Below, one piece after another: positions 16,529 to 25,020 of a stretch of 64,000 nt of DNA. The translations under genes and the position numbers were made by a program. How positions within the stretch are numbered: position 1 is the stretch's first letter; every line of letters begins with the position of its first letter. The notes below the pieces were generated by a model. That model did no database searches, was not told where the DNA came from, and saw only the letters and a list, made by a program, of their open reading frames with translations. Origin of the DNA: CALINF01 sp039990395 (GTDB lineage: Bacteria > Pseudomonadota > Gammaproteobacteria > Pseudomonadales > Halieaceae); NCBI GenBank assembly GCA_039990395.1, contig JBDXFZ010000146.1, positions 1,488,001 to 1,552,000 on the forward strand. The letters run 5' to 3'.

Positions 16529-17197
16529 ATGTCTGCAAAACGGGAACAGTCCACGCCAACAGCCAAATCAAAAACCCTCGTCGTGGGCTCATCAGGCCTT
16601 GTTGGCAGTGTATTTGTTAGTCACTGGAAACCAAGTAACACCGGCGATGAATTACACGTTCTAGGACGTCGTGACTCAGGTGAGACTAACGCTATCGCTC
16701 ACGTTGCGCCGATAGAAGACTGGCCAGACACCATCGCCGCCATAGCGCCGGACATCGTATTTTGCGCGTTGGGAACTACCATCTCTAAAGCGGGCTCCAA
16801 AAAGGCGTTCCGCGCGATAGATCTTGACCTGGTGGCAGGTGTCGCTGCGGCTGCAAAGCAGGCAGGCGCTAAACAGTTCATTCTAATTTCTTCGACGATG
16901 GCTAACGCAAAAGCATCGGGATTCTACGTGCGAACCAAAGGTGAAGCAGAGGCCGCCGTGGAAGAACAACAGTTTGAGCGGCTGGATATTATCAGGCCAG
17001 GCTTACTACGTGGCGACCGAAAGGAATTTCGCGCCGGCGAACGGGTTGCCATCTTGCTCAGCCCCGTGATGGATTGCTTACTGCAGGGCTCGCTACGCAA
17101 GTATCGTTCAGTGGCTGCTGCCACTGTAGCCGATACCGCACTGTCATTAGTCAGCGCACCAGTGCCTGGCAGGTTTATACACGAGGCACTCACGTGA
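16529..17197 (+). CDS. atypical SDR / NAD(P)-binding oxidoreductase
   Basis: A 222-residue protein with a Rossmann nucleotide motif VVGSSGLVGS (about 19-28) and the blocks VFCALGTT, FILISSTMANAK and RPGLLRGDR. These resemble the HTATIP2-like atypical short-chain dehydrogenases. The usual YxxxK catalytic pair appears as Y-V-R-T-K within ASGFYVRTKGEAE, so catalysis is possible. The start ATG at 16529 is 11 bases from the TetR stop, indicating co-transcription. The role is unknown; it may reduce or oxidise a product of the neighbouring hydroxylase, or act in quinone chemistry as related proteins do. Confidence 0.8.
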   Translation: MSAKREQSTPTAKSKTLVVGSSGLVGSVFVSHWKPSNTGDELHVLGRRDSGETNAIAHVAPIEDWPDTIAAIAPDIVFCALGTTISKAGSKKAFRAIDLDLVAGVAAAAKQAGAKQFILISSTMANAKASGFYVRTKGEAEAAVEEQQFERLDIIRPGLLRGDRKEFRAGERVAILLSPVMDCLLQGSLRKYRSVAAATVADTALSLVSAPVPGRFIHEALT

Positions 17198-17243
17198 CTC
17201 ATCCCAAAACGACACACGATTTCAACCCAAGAGGTCTTACATC

Positions 17244-17744
17244 ATGATTTCGCTTTCCGTAAATGGCACGCCACAGACTGTGGATGTTGCCCCTGACACG
17301 CCTTTACTCTGGGTTATCAGAGAGAACCTAGCTATGACTGGCACCAAGTTCGGATGTGGCATCGCGCAGTGCGGCGCCTGCACCGTACATCTCGACGGTG
17401 TACCTGTGCGCTCCTGTGTACTGCCGGTCTCGGCAGCCGCCGGGCGCGCCGTTACCACGATAGAGGGTATCTCCAACGAGCAGGGTTTACACCCGGTTCA
17501 ACAAGCATGGATCGACCAACAGGCGCCACAATGCGGCTACTGCCAATCGGGACAGATCATGTCCGCTGTCGCGTTGCTGGAGCGCTCCCCTGACCCTTCC
17601 GACGAGGAAATCAATCAGGCTATGGCGGGCAACATCTGCCGCTGCGGTATGTACGGCCGTATTCGAACGGCAATAAAGACGGTCGCTCAATCTGGAGTTC
17701 AGCAATTCGATCCAGCGCAGGTTCAGGAGGTTCAAAATGGGTAA
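17244..17744 (+). CDS. molybdenum hydroxylase small subunit, [2Fe-2S] (IorA type)
   Basis: A 166-residue electron-transfer subunit with two [2Fe-2S] clusters. The N-terminal plant-ferredoxin-type cluster is in KFGCGIAQCGACTVHLDG with a further Cys at RSCVLP. The C-terminal alpha-helical cluster uses CGYCQSG and NICRCGMYGRI. Length and layout match isoquinoline 1-oxidoreductase alpha and related aldehyde dehydrogenase small subunits that work without a separate FAD subunit. It takes electrons from the molybdenum subunit encoded just downstream and passes them to a cytochrome or quinone. The start ATG follows GAGG. The gene overlaps the next by eight bases. Confidence 0.94.
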   Translation: MISLSVNGTPQTVDVAPDTPLLWVIRENLAMTGTKFGCGIAQCGACTVHLDGVPVRSCVLPVSAAAGRAVTTIEGISNEQGLHPVQQAWIDQQAPQCGYCQSGQIMSAVALLERSPDPSDEEINQAMAGNICRCGMYGRIRTAIKTVAQSGVQQFDPAQVQEVQNG

Positions 17745-19950
17745 GTGGACACGTAGAGGATTTATCGGCGCTGGTTTACTCACAGGTGGTGCTCTGGTGG
17801 TAGGCGTTGCATTACGACCTGGCCAACGCGCCCCGGGCCTGGCGCACTTGGTAACTTCTGGTGAAGAGGTGTTAGTGAACACTTGGGTGAAGATCTCACC
17901 AGACAACACCGTTACTGCAATTGTCGCGCACTCGGAAATGGGCCAGGGCGCGCAAACCGCACTGACACAGATGCTTGCAGACGAAATGGACGCTGACTGG
18001 GACAACGTAGCGTTTGAGGAAGCACCGGCGGAGGACGGATTTGCCAATGGCCCACTAGGGCATGGTTTCGTTGCCGGCAATACCAATTTTCCTAAGGTAC
18101 TTATGCCAACAGTTGTAGGCACCTTCCAGAAACTTACAGAGGTGATGCATCTTCAGATCACCGGTGGCAGTTCCAGTATTCGCGCAACTGGCGTATTCGG
18201 TTCGCGTATTGCCGGTGCAGCAGCGCGAGAAATGCTCATGCAGGCTGCCGCGCAGGAGTGGAGCATACCGGTGGCAGAACTCTCCACCCGAGACAGTATG
18301 GTTTTGCATGAAGCCAGTGGCAAACAAGACACATTTGCACACTTTGCCGAAGCTGCGGCGCAGTTCACGCCCTCCTCCAGTCCATCGCTCAAGTCAGTAG
18401 ACGAGTTTAAAATCATGGGCACAAGTAAACCGCGGCTAGATATCCCGGCCAAAACAGACGGCACTGCCATGTTTGGTATCGATGCGTCTGTAGAGGGTAT
18501 GAAATATGCCACCATCACCGCCGCACCCGTTTTTGGCGGCAAGCTGGACCGGATCGACAGTTCAGAAGCGGAGGCCATGCCTGGCGTGGTTAAGGTAGTG
18601 CGTCTTGAGGATGCCGTGGGGGTTATCGCGGACAGTTACTGGCAAGCCAAGCAGGCGCTGGCAAAGATAAACATTGAGTGGAGCAAAACAGAGCAAGACC
18701 TCCAGTCCAGCACAGGCATCTTTGCGCAGTTTGATAAAGATATGTTGGCAGACAAAGAAGCCGGGGAATCCAAAACCGATATCGAGATGGGCGACGTCGC
18801 GGCTGAGCTGGCAACTGCAGAGCGCACGATAGAGCGAACCTATCGGGTGCCCTATCTAGCGCATACGTGTATGGAGCCTATGAATGCGCTGGCTCGTGTA
18901 ACCGATGACAAATGTGAAATCTGGACGGGCACTCAAAACCCTCTGGGCACTCGCTATGAAGTTGCAGAGGCACTAGAGATGGATGCAGAGCACGTTACGG
19001 TTTCCAATCACATGATGGGCGGCGGTTTCGGTCGGCGATCCAAGTCTGACACGGCCATACAGGCCGCAAAGCTGTCCCGTGCAAGCGGCGTACCGGTTAA
19101 ACTGATCTGGTCGCGAGAAGAAGATGTACAGCACGACCACTATCGCCCTGCGGTTACCTCAACTTTCACCGCCTCGCTTGGCGCCGACGGCAAACCCACC
19201 GCGTGGGAAAACCAGTTCGTTGACAAACATGAACCGGCCGAAGCACCTCACATTCTGTATGACGTGGCGAATCAGTATGTTCATTACACTGACAGCCCCA
19301 CACACATTCCTTTTGGCGCATGGCGCAGCGTCGATCACTCGCAGCACGGATTCTTCACCGAGTCCTTCATCGATGAGTTGGCTTACGAGGCAAGCACAGA
19401 CCCGTATGAATATCGCCGGAATCTACTCGCGCACAAGCCCCGCCACCTTAAAGTGCTGGATGACGTTGCCGCCAAAGCTGGCTGGAGCACGCCTCTGGGC
19501 GAGAATCGAGGGCGCGGTATCTCGTTACAGGAATCCTTTGGGTCTATCGTCGGTGAGGTAGTAGAGGTCACGATAAAGAGCGGCGAAGTATCCGTCGATC
19601 GCGTCGTGGTTGTTGTTGATGCTGGATTTGCTGTGTCGCCGGACGGCCTGATCGCACAAATGGAATCCGGTGTCGTCTACGGGCTTACCGCAGCTTTGTA
19701 CGGTGAAATATCTATCGAACAGGGACGCGTGGTTCAGACCAACTTCGACTCCTACCCCGCTTTGCGAATGGACAAGTCACCGGTCATTGAGACACACATT
19801 ATTAACAGTTTGGAAGCCTGGGGTGGCGCTGGCGAACCGGGTACACCGGGTACAGCGCCGGCATTAACGAATGCAATCTTCGCCGCCACCGGCAAACGCA
19901 TACGTGAACTGCCAGTCAGCAAGTATGAAATGCAGGAAATCACGGGATAA
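17737..19950 (+). CDS. molybdopterin-binding hydroxylase large subunit (IorB type)
   Basis: A 737-residue xanthine-oxidase-family catalytic subunit with a twin-arginine leader (TRRGFIGAGLL, residues about 4-14), so the folded complex is probably exported or membrane-attached. EMGQGAQTAL (about 67-76) and GGGFGRRSKSD (about 428-438) are cofactor-contact blocks of the IorB/aldehyde dehydrogenase branch. GGAGEPGTPGTAPALTNAIF near the end has the conserved Glu region of the active site. Substrates of this branch range from N-heterocycles to aldehydes; the real one is unknown. Translation overlaps the small-subunit gene, with AGGAGG before the ATG, giving equimolar expression. Confidence 0.93.
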   Translation: MGKWTRRGFIGAGLLTGGALVVGVALRPGQRAPGLAHLVTSGEEVLVNTWVKISPDNTVTAIVAHSEMGQGAQTALTQMLADEMDADWDNVAFEEAPAEDGFANGPLGHGFVAGNTNFPKVLMPTVVGTFQKLTEVMHLQITGGSSSIRATGVFGSRIAGAAAREMLMQAAAQEWSIPVAELSTRDSMVLHEASGKQDTFAHFAEAAAQFTPSSSPSLKSVDEFKIMGTSKPRLDIPAKTDGTAMFGIDASVEGMKYATITAAPVFGGKLDRIDSSEAEAMPGVVKVVRLEDAVGVIADSYWQAKQALAKINIEWSKTEQDLQSSTGIFAQFDKDMLADKEAGESKTDIEMGDVAAELATAERTIERTYRVPYLAHTCMEPMNALARVTDDKCEIWTGTQNPLGTRYEVAEALEMDAEHVTVSNHMMGGGFGRRSKSDTAIQAAKLSRASGVPVKLIWSREEDVQHDHYRPAVTSTFTASLGADGKPTAWENQFVDKHEPAEAPHILYDVANQYVHYTDSPTHIPFGAWRSVDHSQHGFFTESFIDELAYEASTDPYEYRRNLLAHKPRHLKVLDDVAAKAGWSTPLGENRGRGISLQESFGSIVGEVVEVTIKSGEVSVDRVVVVVDAGFAVSPDGLIAQMESGVVYGLTAALYGEISIEQGRVVQTNFDSYPALRMDKSPVIETHIINSLEAWGGAGEPGTPGTAPALTNAIFAATGKRIRELPVSKYEMQEITG

Positions 19951-19962
19951 ATAGGAAGCAAC

Positions 19963-20328
19963 ATGATTAAGCTGGTGTATTGCATAACCAAGCGAGACGA
20001 TGTGAACGCGCAGGAGTTTTATCGATACTGGCTCCAGGAACACGGCCCTTTAGTTAAGTCCGTTGCGGACGACATTGGAGCGTGCCACTACGTACAGAGT
20101 CACACAGTACTCCCGGAGCTCAATACGGTTATGCAAGCAGGCCGCGGACTACAGACGCCCTTCGATGGTATTACAGAAGTGTGGTGGCAGAGTATGGAAG
20201 ACTTTGAACGCGGTTCTACAACGCCGGCAGGCCAGGCAGCCGCAGCACGACTTCAAGACGACGAGTCCACGTTCATTGATTTCTCGCGCTCGCATGTCTT
20301 TATGACGGAGGAACATGAAATTTTCTGA
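19963..20328 (+). CDS. EthD-domain protein
   Basis: A 121-residue ferredoxin-like (dimeric alpha/beta barrel) protein. The beginning MIKLVYCITKRDDVNAQEFY, the motif YWLQEHGPLV (about 22-31) and the late GITEVWW match the EthD family. EthD members act beside oxidative degradation systems, for example ethyl tert-butyl ether oxidation or heme/polyketide processing, usually without known catalysis. The start ATG has AGGA six bases upstream and lies 12 bases after the molybdenum hydroxylase stop. It is therefore very probably the last gene of that transcript. Confidence 0.85.
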   Translation: MIKLVYCITKRDDVNAQEFYRYWLQEHGPLVKSVADDIGACHYVQSHTVLPELNTVMQAGRGLQTPFDGITEVWWQSMEDFERGSTTPAGQAAAARLQDDESTFIDFSRSHVFMTEEHEIF

Positions 20329-20468
20329 ACCGAATAAAGATGAGCGCCCCCAAGCAATAAGAAAATTGCGGCGCAAAGGGGTGCTGTAAGCCGAGCTGGT
20401 CTTCAACGCACAAAGCAACGGGCAGAAGTTTTTCTCCCGCAATTAGAATCACCTAGGAATCAACTACT

Positions 20469-21038
20469 ATGAGTCAGTTAATGTACAACAGCTCCGCCGC
20501 TATGTTCTTGCACCACCTGAAGAACTTGTCAGCCATACTGAAAAAAGCTGAGAAAGATGCGAAGGCTCGCGGCATCGAAGAAAGCATTATTATAAATGGG
20601 CGGCTTGCTCCAGATATGCTCCCCCTGAGCAACCAGGTTCAAATGGTCTGCGATCAAGCCAAGGGATGTTGTGGACGCTTGACCGACACCAAGACACCAG
20701 CGTTTGAGGACAACGAAGCCAGTTTTGCCGATTTGCAGGCGCGCATCAAGAAGACAGCCGCCTTTGTGCGAACTATTAAGAAAAGCGCCTATGCAGGGAG
20801 TGAAGATCGTGACGTTACAATGGACCTACCGTTTGGCAAGATTGGGTTCAAGGGAGCTGACTACCTGAATGGTTGGGTACTGCCTAATTTCTATTTTCAT
20901 TACAGCACGGCCTACTCAGTGCTTCGCCACAATGGTCTGCACATTGGCAAAATAGACTTCTTGGGAATGGCGCCAGGCATGACCATGACAGCACAGGTTG
21001 CCAAGCGACTGGGTATTAAGCCCAAATCAGGCAAGTAG
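20469..21038 (+). CDS. DUF1993 family protein
   Basis: A 189-residue helical-bundle protein. GRLAPDMLPLSNQVQMVCDQ (about 42-61) and a late histidine-containing helix (YFHYSTAYSVLRHNGLHIGK, about 145-164) are characteristic of DUF1993, a DinB-like family. Its function is unknown; DinB-like bundles can bind a metal through three histidines, but only part of such a set is seen here. It is separated from the EthD gene by 140 bases and so may have its own promoter. An inverted repeat follows its stop codon. Confidence 0.8.
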   Translation: MSQLMYNSSAAMFLHHLKNLSAILKKAEKDAKARGIEESIIINGRLAPDMLPLSNQVQMVCDQAKGCCGRLTDTKTPAFEDNEASFADLQARIKKTAAFVRTIKKSAYAGSEDRDVTMDLPFGKIGFKGADYLNGWVLPNFYFHYSTAYSVLRHNGLHIGKIDFLGMAPGMTMTAQVAKRLGIKPKSGK

Positions 21039-21050
21039 GTATCAGAGGCT

Positions 21051-21078
21051 CAATAGCGGCCGTTTGACGCCGCTATTG
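21051..21078. terminator. hairpin between convergent genes, possible bidirectional terminator
   Basis: A perfect 10-bp stem (CAATAGCGGC / GCCGCTATTG, loop 21061-21068) lies between the DUF1993 gene and the leftward gene at 21073, covering that gene's stop codon. There is no T tract on either side, so intrinsic termination would be weak; mRNA 3'-end protection is the alternative. Confidence 0.45.
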
Positions 21079-21708
21079 ACGACGCTTGATTCGAATCTTC
21101 CCTTTGCGATTGTCGATGCGCAGCACATAACCCAAGCCGTCATTGGCCACGACAGCGCCAAAGTCACAACCCTGAAAAGACAGGCTCTGACGATCGACTT
21201 GCTTCCACACCTGACCATTTTCGAGCTTGAAGTACCAGATACCCTCGCGGTTTCTTTGACACTTTACAACACGTGTGCGAAGCCCCTCCTCCACCTGCTT
21301 TTCTACTTCCTCCTCTGCCGTTCGTTTTGGCTCGAACTGATAACCACCAATAGTATCGCTGGGATCGACACTTTGAGTGCCGGTAGCTGCAGCTGCGGGC
21401 GCGGTGGATTCGGCAGCTGGCGCGCTGGCTGCAGGTGTTTGCGTGACTGCAACGGGGGTTGCGCTAGGCAAAGCCTTCGATGTCGCCGGCTCAGAGACGG
21501 CAGTCACGGGTGATGCAACCTCCGTTTTAGTTTCGCTGGAAAGCACTTGCTGCCCCAGCGCGTCGTAACACTTAAAACGCGCATCAGGGTCGGCTGTTCT
21601 GGCACAGTTTTTCAGCGCTTTCACCACAGTCTCGGCCTCAGCAGCGAGTACGCTACTACCGGCGCTACAGGCCACTACAATAAATAAGACTGCGGAAAGT
21701 GATCGCAT
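21073..21708 (-). CDS. hypothetical periplasmic protein
   Basis: A 211-residue protein with an N-terminal signal peptide (hydrophobic LSAVLFIVVACSAGSSVLAAE, likely cleavage after about residue 22-23). A short segment with two cysteines (KNCARTADPDARFKCYDAL, about 33-51) follows. Next come an Ala/Pro/Thr-rich linker (about 60-115) and a C-terminal beta-rich domain with WYFKLENGQVWKQVD (about 162-176). That last block recurs in small periplasmic proteins of gammaproteobacteria, but its function is not known. The first ATG follows GGAG. It stands alone between convergent and divergent neighbours. Confidence 0.75.
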   Translation of the reverse strand: MRSLSAVLFIVVACSAGSSVLAAEAETVVKALKNCARTADPDARFKCYDALGQQVLSSETKTEVASPVTAVSEPATSKALPSATPVAVTQTPAASAPAAESTAPAAAATGTQSVDPSDTIGGYQFEPKRTAEEEVEKQVEEGLRTRVVKCQRNREGIWYFKLENGQVWKQVDRQSLSFQGCDFGAVVANDGLGYVLRIDNRKGKIRIKRRQ

Positions 21709-21823
21709 TTCTACTGTTCTCCAAGTGATGCTGACTGGGACGGGATTATAACAGTGAGTTTACCCTGAAGGGGCGGCTCTTTAATATCACCACACTGATT
21801 GCTCTCTAAATGGTCCCAATTTT

Positions 21824-22264
21824 TTAGCGACGGTCCAAGATAACTGGGCCCGACCCATCTTCGCCCAGGTGATCACCGTCGTTATAGATCGGACAGTTTG
21901 TCATTGACAGGCAGCCACAGCCTATACATCCGGTAAGCGAGTCCCGCAATCTCTCTAAATAGTCAATTCTTGCATCCAACTCAACTCGCCACTGCTTCGA
22001 CAATCGCTCCCAGTCGCGCTTGGTAGGCGTTCGATTATCAGGCAGATTCTCGAAAGCTCGCCTAATTGAATCCAAAGAAATGCCCATCCTCTGCGCCGCC
22101 TTAATCACTGAGACGCGCCTCAGCACATCCGACCTATAGCGCCGCTGATTGCCTGCGTTACGCGTACTGAAAATAAGACCTTTGTCTTCATAAAAGTGGA
22201 GTGTACTAATGTTAACGCCACACCGCTTTGCCACTCTGCCGACCGACCAATTAGCAATTTCCAT
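21824..22264 (-). CDS. soxR: redox-sensing regulator SoxR
   Basis: A 146-residue MerR-family activator. The N-terminal winged helix-turn-helix begins at WSVGRVAKRCGVNISTLHFY (about 6-25). The dimerisation helix follows, then the [2Fe-2S] ligands C113, C116, C118 and C124 in CIGCGCLSMTNC, the exact SoxR spacing. Oxidation of the cluster by superoxide or redox-cycling compounds turns on target promoters. The open frame extends upstream to 22420, but GGAG before the ATG at 22264 and the homology fix the start. It is divergent from three VOC genes and a monooxygenase gene, with a SoxR box in between. Confidence 0.96.
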   Translation of the reverse strand: MEIANWSVGRVAKRCGVNISTLHFYEDKGLIFSTRNAGNQRRYRSDVLRRVSVIKAAQRMGISLDSIRRAFENLPDNRTPTKRDWERLSKQWRVELDARIDYLERLRDSLTGCIGCGCLSMTNCPIYNDGDHLGEDGSGPVILDRR

Positions 22265-22304
22265 CACTACTCTCCCCACACAATCAAAAAGGGTCGAAAA
22301 ATGC

Positions 22305-22335
22305 TTTACCTCAACCTCACTTGAGGTATTAGCAT
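22305..22335 (+). promoter_or_regulatory. SoxR box within a 19-bp-spaced promoter
   Basis: CCTCAACCTCACTTGAGG (22309-22326) matches the enteric soxS operator in its outer 6-bp arms. A -35-like TTTACC (22305-22310) and a -10-like TAGCAT (22330-22335) are separated by 19 bases. This over-long spacing is the hallmark of MerR-type activated promoters. It drives the gene at 22368. Confidence 0.85.
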
Positions 22336-22367
22336 CTCTACTATAGTGATCAACAGGGAGAAATACT

Positions 22368-22787
22368 ATGTTACATATCGAGCACCTAAACTTAGTCGTC
22401 GATGACATTGCAGCGAGCATAAAGTTTTATCAGGCAGCTTTTCCGCACTGGTATGTTAGGGACAAAGGAGATAGCGACTGGTACGGCAAGCCCAGAGAGT
22501 GGCTACATTTTGGCGATGATTACCAGTACCTTACATTCAATGACAATGGCGTGGGCAGTAATCGCGATCTGGCAGCGCACCAGATAGGGCTCGCGCACTT
22601 TGCGTTCGTTACTGCAGATCTTGATGGACTCATTGAGCGTCTGGGCAATGCGGGCTTTAACCCAGCAAAACAAGGCGCACCAGAACCCTTTCGGAAGAAT
22701 ATTTACTTCATTGACCCCGCCGGTTTTGAAGTTGAGTTCGTACAATACCTTAGCGACTCTCCGGTGCAGAGGAACCAATCCAGCTAA
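22368..22787 (+). CDS. VOC family protein (glyoxalase/dioxygenase fold)
   Basis: A 139-residue vicinal-oxygen-chelate protein. Two beta-alpha-beta-beta-beta modules are visible: LHIEHLNLVVDDIAASIKFY at the N-terminus, then LAHFAFVTADLDGLIERL and DPAGFEVEFVQY. Candidate metal ligands are His5, the His of LAHF and the Glu of EVEF. The reaction is unknown; family members include glyoxalases, fosfomycin-type thiol transferases and ring-cleavage dioxygenases. It is the first gene after the SoxR-type promoter, with GGGAG before the ATG. It is therefore probably induced by redox-active compounds. Confidence 0.88.
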   Translation: MLHIEHLNLVVDDIAASIKFYQAAFPHWYVRDKGDSDWYGKPREWLHFGDDYQYLTFNDNGVGSNRDLAAHQIGLAHFAFVTADLDGLIERLGNAGFNPAKQGAPEPFRKNIYFIDPAGFEVEFVQYLSDSPVQRNQSS

Positions 22788-22864
22788 TATTGGCCGATTG
22801 GGCGTAAGTGGCCTACACTGCAAATCGCTCGTTACTCAATATAACCCCATAGAGGAATCGAACT

Positions 22865-23245
22865 ATGTTCAGTCACATCATGATAGGCGCGAATAGCATT
22901 GACGAATCAAAACAATTCTACGATGCAGTCCTTGGGTCACTGGGATACGATCCGGGCTTTATCGATGACAAGGGGCGTGTTTTCTACATGACTCCTACAG
23001 GCATATTTTCACTCAGCGTTCCTATAGATGGGCAACCTGCAACTCACGGCAACGGCAGCACTATCGGCTTCGCCGTAGAAAACCCTGAAGCTGCCAACGC
23101 ATGGCACGAAGCGGGCCTGGCGAATGGCGGCACAACCTGTGAAGACCCTCCTGGGTTGCGCGAAGGGCCTACAGGCAAGCTGTATCTGGCGTATCTGCGT
23201 GACCCTGCAGGCAACAAGATCTGTGCCCTACACCGCGTAGAGTGA
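22865..23245 (+). CDS. VOC family protein, second copy
   Basis: A 126-residue VOC protein: FSHIMIGANSIDESKQFYDA at the start, STIGFAVENPEAANAWHEAG in the middle and DPAGNKICALHR at the end. The last block lacks the usual metal-binding Glu (family pattern D-P-x-G-N-x-x-E), so it may not hold a metal in the usual way. The ATG at 22865 is preceded by GAGGAA. A 77-base gap separates it from the first VOC gene, with no terminator seen, so read-through from the SoxR promoter is plausible. The substrate is unknown. Confidence 0.85.
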   Translation: MFSHIMIGANSIDESKQFYDAVLGSLGYDPGFIDDKGRVFYMTPTGIFSLSVPIDGQPATHGNGSTIGFAVENPEAANAWHEAGLANGGTTCEDPPGLREGPTGKLYLAYLRDPAGNKICALHRVE

Positions 23246-23261
23246 GCCGGTTGCTACTAAT

Positions 23262-23630
23262 TTGCGAATAGATCACATCAACATCGCCGCCCCTATGGTA
23301 CTGCTGGAAGACGTACGGCTGTTTTATACAACCGTACTAGAACTGGAAGAAGGCCCACGGCCCGATTTTGGCATGCCCGGCTATTGGCTCTATGGGGGCG
23401 GCAAGCCTATCGTTCACTTGATAGAGAGTGACAATCACTTCGCCAGTGACAAGCCCCACTACCTCGATCACGTCGCTTTTGCGGTAACCGGCCTTGCTGG
23501 CTACACGAATCGACTCGAGAGGATGGGCATAGACTATTCCGTCAACCACATCCCCGACTTCAATATCTCACAGGTGTTTTGTAAAGACCCTTGTGGCAAT
23601 GGTGTCGAAGCCAATTTCGCAAACGAATAG
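23262..23630 (+). CDS. VOC family protein, third copy (TTG start)
   Basis: A 122-residue VOC protein starting at a TTG: RIDHINIAAP at residues 2-11, YLDHVAFAVTGLAGYTNRL in the middle and DPCGNGVEANF at the end. It keeps the H, H, E metal triad. No ATG or GTG lies between the upstream in-frame stop at 23238 and the conserved N-terminus, so the TTG at 23262 is the only sensible start. It lies 16 bases after the second VOC gene. The sequence resembles small glyoxalase-like proteins with an RIDH beginning, some of which act in aromatic breakdown. The exact role is unknown. Confidence 0.82.
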   Translation: MRIDHINIAAPMVLLEDVRLFYTTVLELEEGPRPDFGMPGYWLYGGGKPIVHLIESDNHFASDKPHYLDHVAFAVTGLAGYTNRLERMGIDYSVNHIPDFNISQVFCKDPCGNGVEANFANE

Positions 23631-23640
23631 CGTACCTAAC

Positions 23641-24993
23641 GTGTCCACTATCGATACTGCCAACACTCCCCCGAATACAGGAAAAACCTGCATCATAGGC
23701 GCGGGATGCTCGGGATTTAGCATGGCTAAGCGTCTGAAAGACGCGGGTTTGCAGTACGATTGTTTCGAAATGTCCGACAACATCGGAGGTAATTGGTACT
23801 ACAAGAATCCCAACGGCCTGTCGTCATGCTACGAAAGCTTGCACATCGACACCTCCAAGTGGCGGCTGGCTTTCGAAGACTTCCCCGTACCAGAAGATTG
23901 GCCGGACTTTCCACACCACAGCCAATTGTTCGACTATTTCAATGACTACGTCGATCACTTTGGCCTGCGCGATTCCATTGTCTTCAACACCAGCGTCACT
24001 CAGGTGCAGCGCACCGACACTGGCGAGTGGGCGGTCTCCCTCTCGAACGGAGAGTCACGCGTGTATCAGTGGCTAGTCGTGGCTAATGGCCACCACTGGG
24101 ATCCTAATATGCCACACTATCCCGGACTTAAAGATTTTGGTGGCTATCAGGTTCATTCTCACCATTATCGAGAGCCCTTTGAGCCCTATGATTTCAGGGG
24201 CAAAAAGGTACTGGTTATCGGTGCTGGTAACTCCGCAATGGACATAGCCTCGGAGCTTTCACAACGTACAATTGCCAGCAGGTTATTCATTTCAATGCGC
24301 CGCGGCGTCTGGGTGTTGCCAAAGTACATGAAGGGCGAGCCTGCGGATAAGGCCGTGCTGCCTAGCTGGTTACCCACCAGCATAGGGCGAGCTCTGGCAC
24401 GAAGAGTCATCAAGACCGAGCTTGGCAATCCCGAAGATTACGGACTGCCCAAACCAGATCACGAACCACTGGACGCCCACCCCTCGGTGAGTGGCGAGTT
24501 TCTAACCAGAGTTGGCTGCGGTGACATCCTCCCTCGTGGGGCGATCGACCGATTTGAGTCAGGCAAAGTCATTTTTGCCGATGGTACGAATGAGATAATT
24601 GAGGCCATCATCTGGGCAACCGGCTATCGTGTGAGTTTCCCCTTTCTTGACGAGCCGGACCTTACACCGAAAGACAATCGCCTACCGCTGTTCAAGCGCA
24701 TGGTGAGACCGGGCTATAGCAATCTATTTTTTCTGGGACTCGCACAGCCGCTACCTACATTGGTCAATTTTGCAGAGCAACAGTCCAAGCTTGTTGCGGC
24801 AGCAATCCAGGGTGACTATGTCTTACCCAGTGCTAACGATATGCAACAGGTAATAGAGGCAGATGAACGCAAGCACATGGGCCACTTCTATGCAGCTGCA
24901 AGGCATACCATGCAGGTAGACTTCAACGTTTACTGCAAGGACCTGATGAAAGAAGTAGAACGCGGACGCGCTCGCCCACGCAACGCCGCCTGA
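23641..24993 (+). CDS. flavin-containing monooxygenase
   Basis: An FAD/NADPH enzyme that oxygenates N or S atoms, or ketones, of small molecules. The FAD motif GAGCSG lies near residue 20, GGNWYY follows, and the NADPH motif GAGNSAMD is near residue 197. The family fingerprint FGGYQVHSHHYR has Tyr where Baeyer-Villiger enzymes have Trp, favouring an FMO. The start is uncertain: GTG at 23641 lies 10 bases after the VOC stop, while GTG at 23593 or ATG at 23599 would overlap that gene. It closes the SoxR-linked string, and detoxification of a redox-active metabolite is a reasonable inference. Confidence 0.9.
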   Translation: MSTIDTANTPPNTGKTCIIGAGCSGFSMAKRLKDAGLQYDCFEMSDNIGGNWYYKNPNGLSSCYESLHIDTSKWRLAFEDFPVPEDWPDFPHHSQLFDYFNDYVDHFGLRDSIVFNTSVTQVQRTDTGEWAVSLSNGESRVYQWLVVANGHHWDPNMPHYPGLKDFGGYQVHSHHYREPFEPYDFRGKKVLVIGAGNSAMDIASELSQRTIASRLFISMRRGVWVLPKYMKGEPADKAVLPSWLPTSIGRALARRVIKTELGNPEDYGLPKPDHEPLDAHPSVSGEFLTRVGCGDILPRGAIDRFESGKVIFADGTNEIIEAIIWATGYRVSFPFLDEPDLTPKDNRLPLFKRMVRPGYSNLFFLGLAQPLPTLVNFAEQQSKLVAAAIQGDYVLPSANDMQQVIEADERKHMGHFYAAARHTMQVDFNVYCKDLMKEVERGRARPRNAA

Positions 24994-25020
24994 GATTCAC
25001 TTCTGCCTTAAGTCCCAGCT

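Noticed and set aside
23641..24993. Baeyer-Villiger monooxygenase identity
   Set aside because: The fingerprint ends in Tyr rather than the Trp typical of Baeyer-Villiger enzymes, so the flavin-containing monooxygenase call is preferred.
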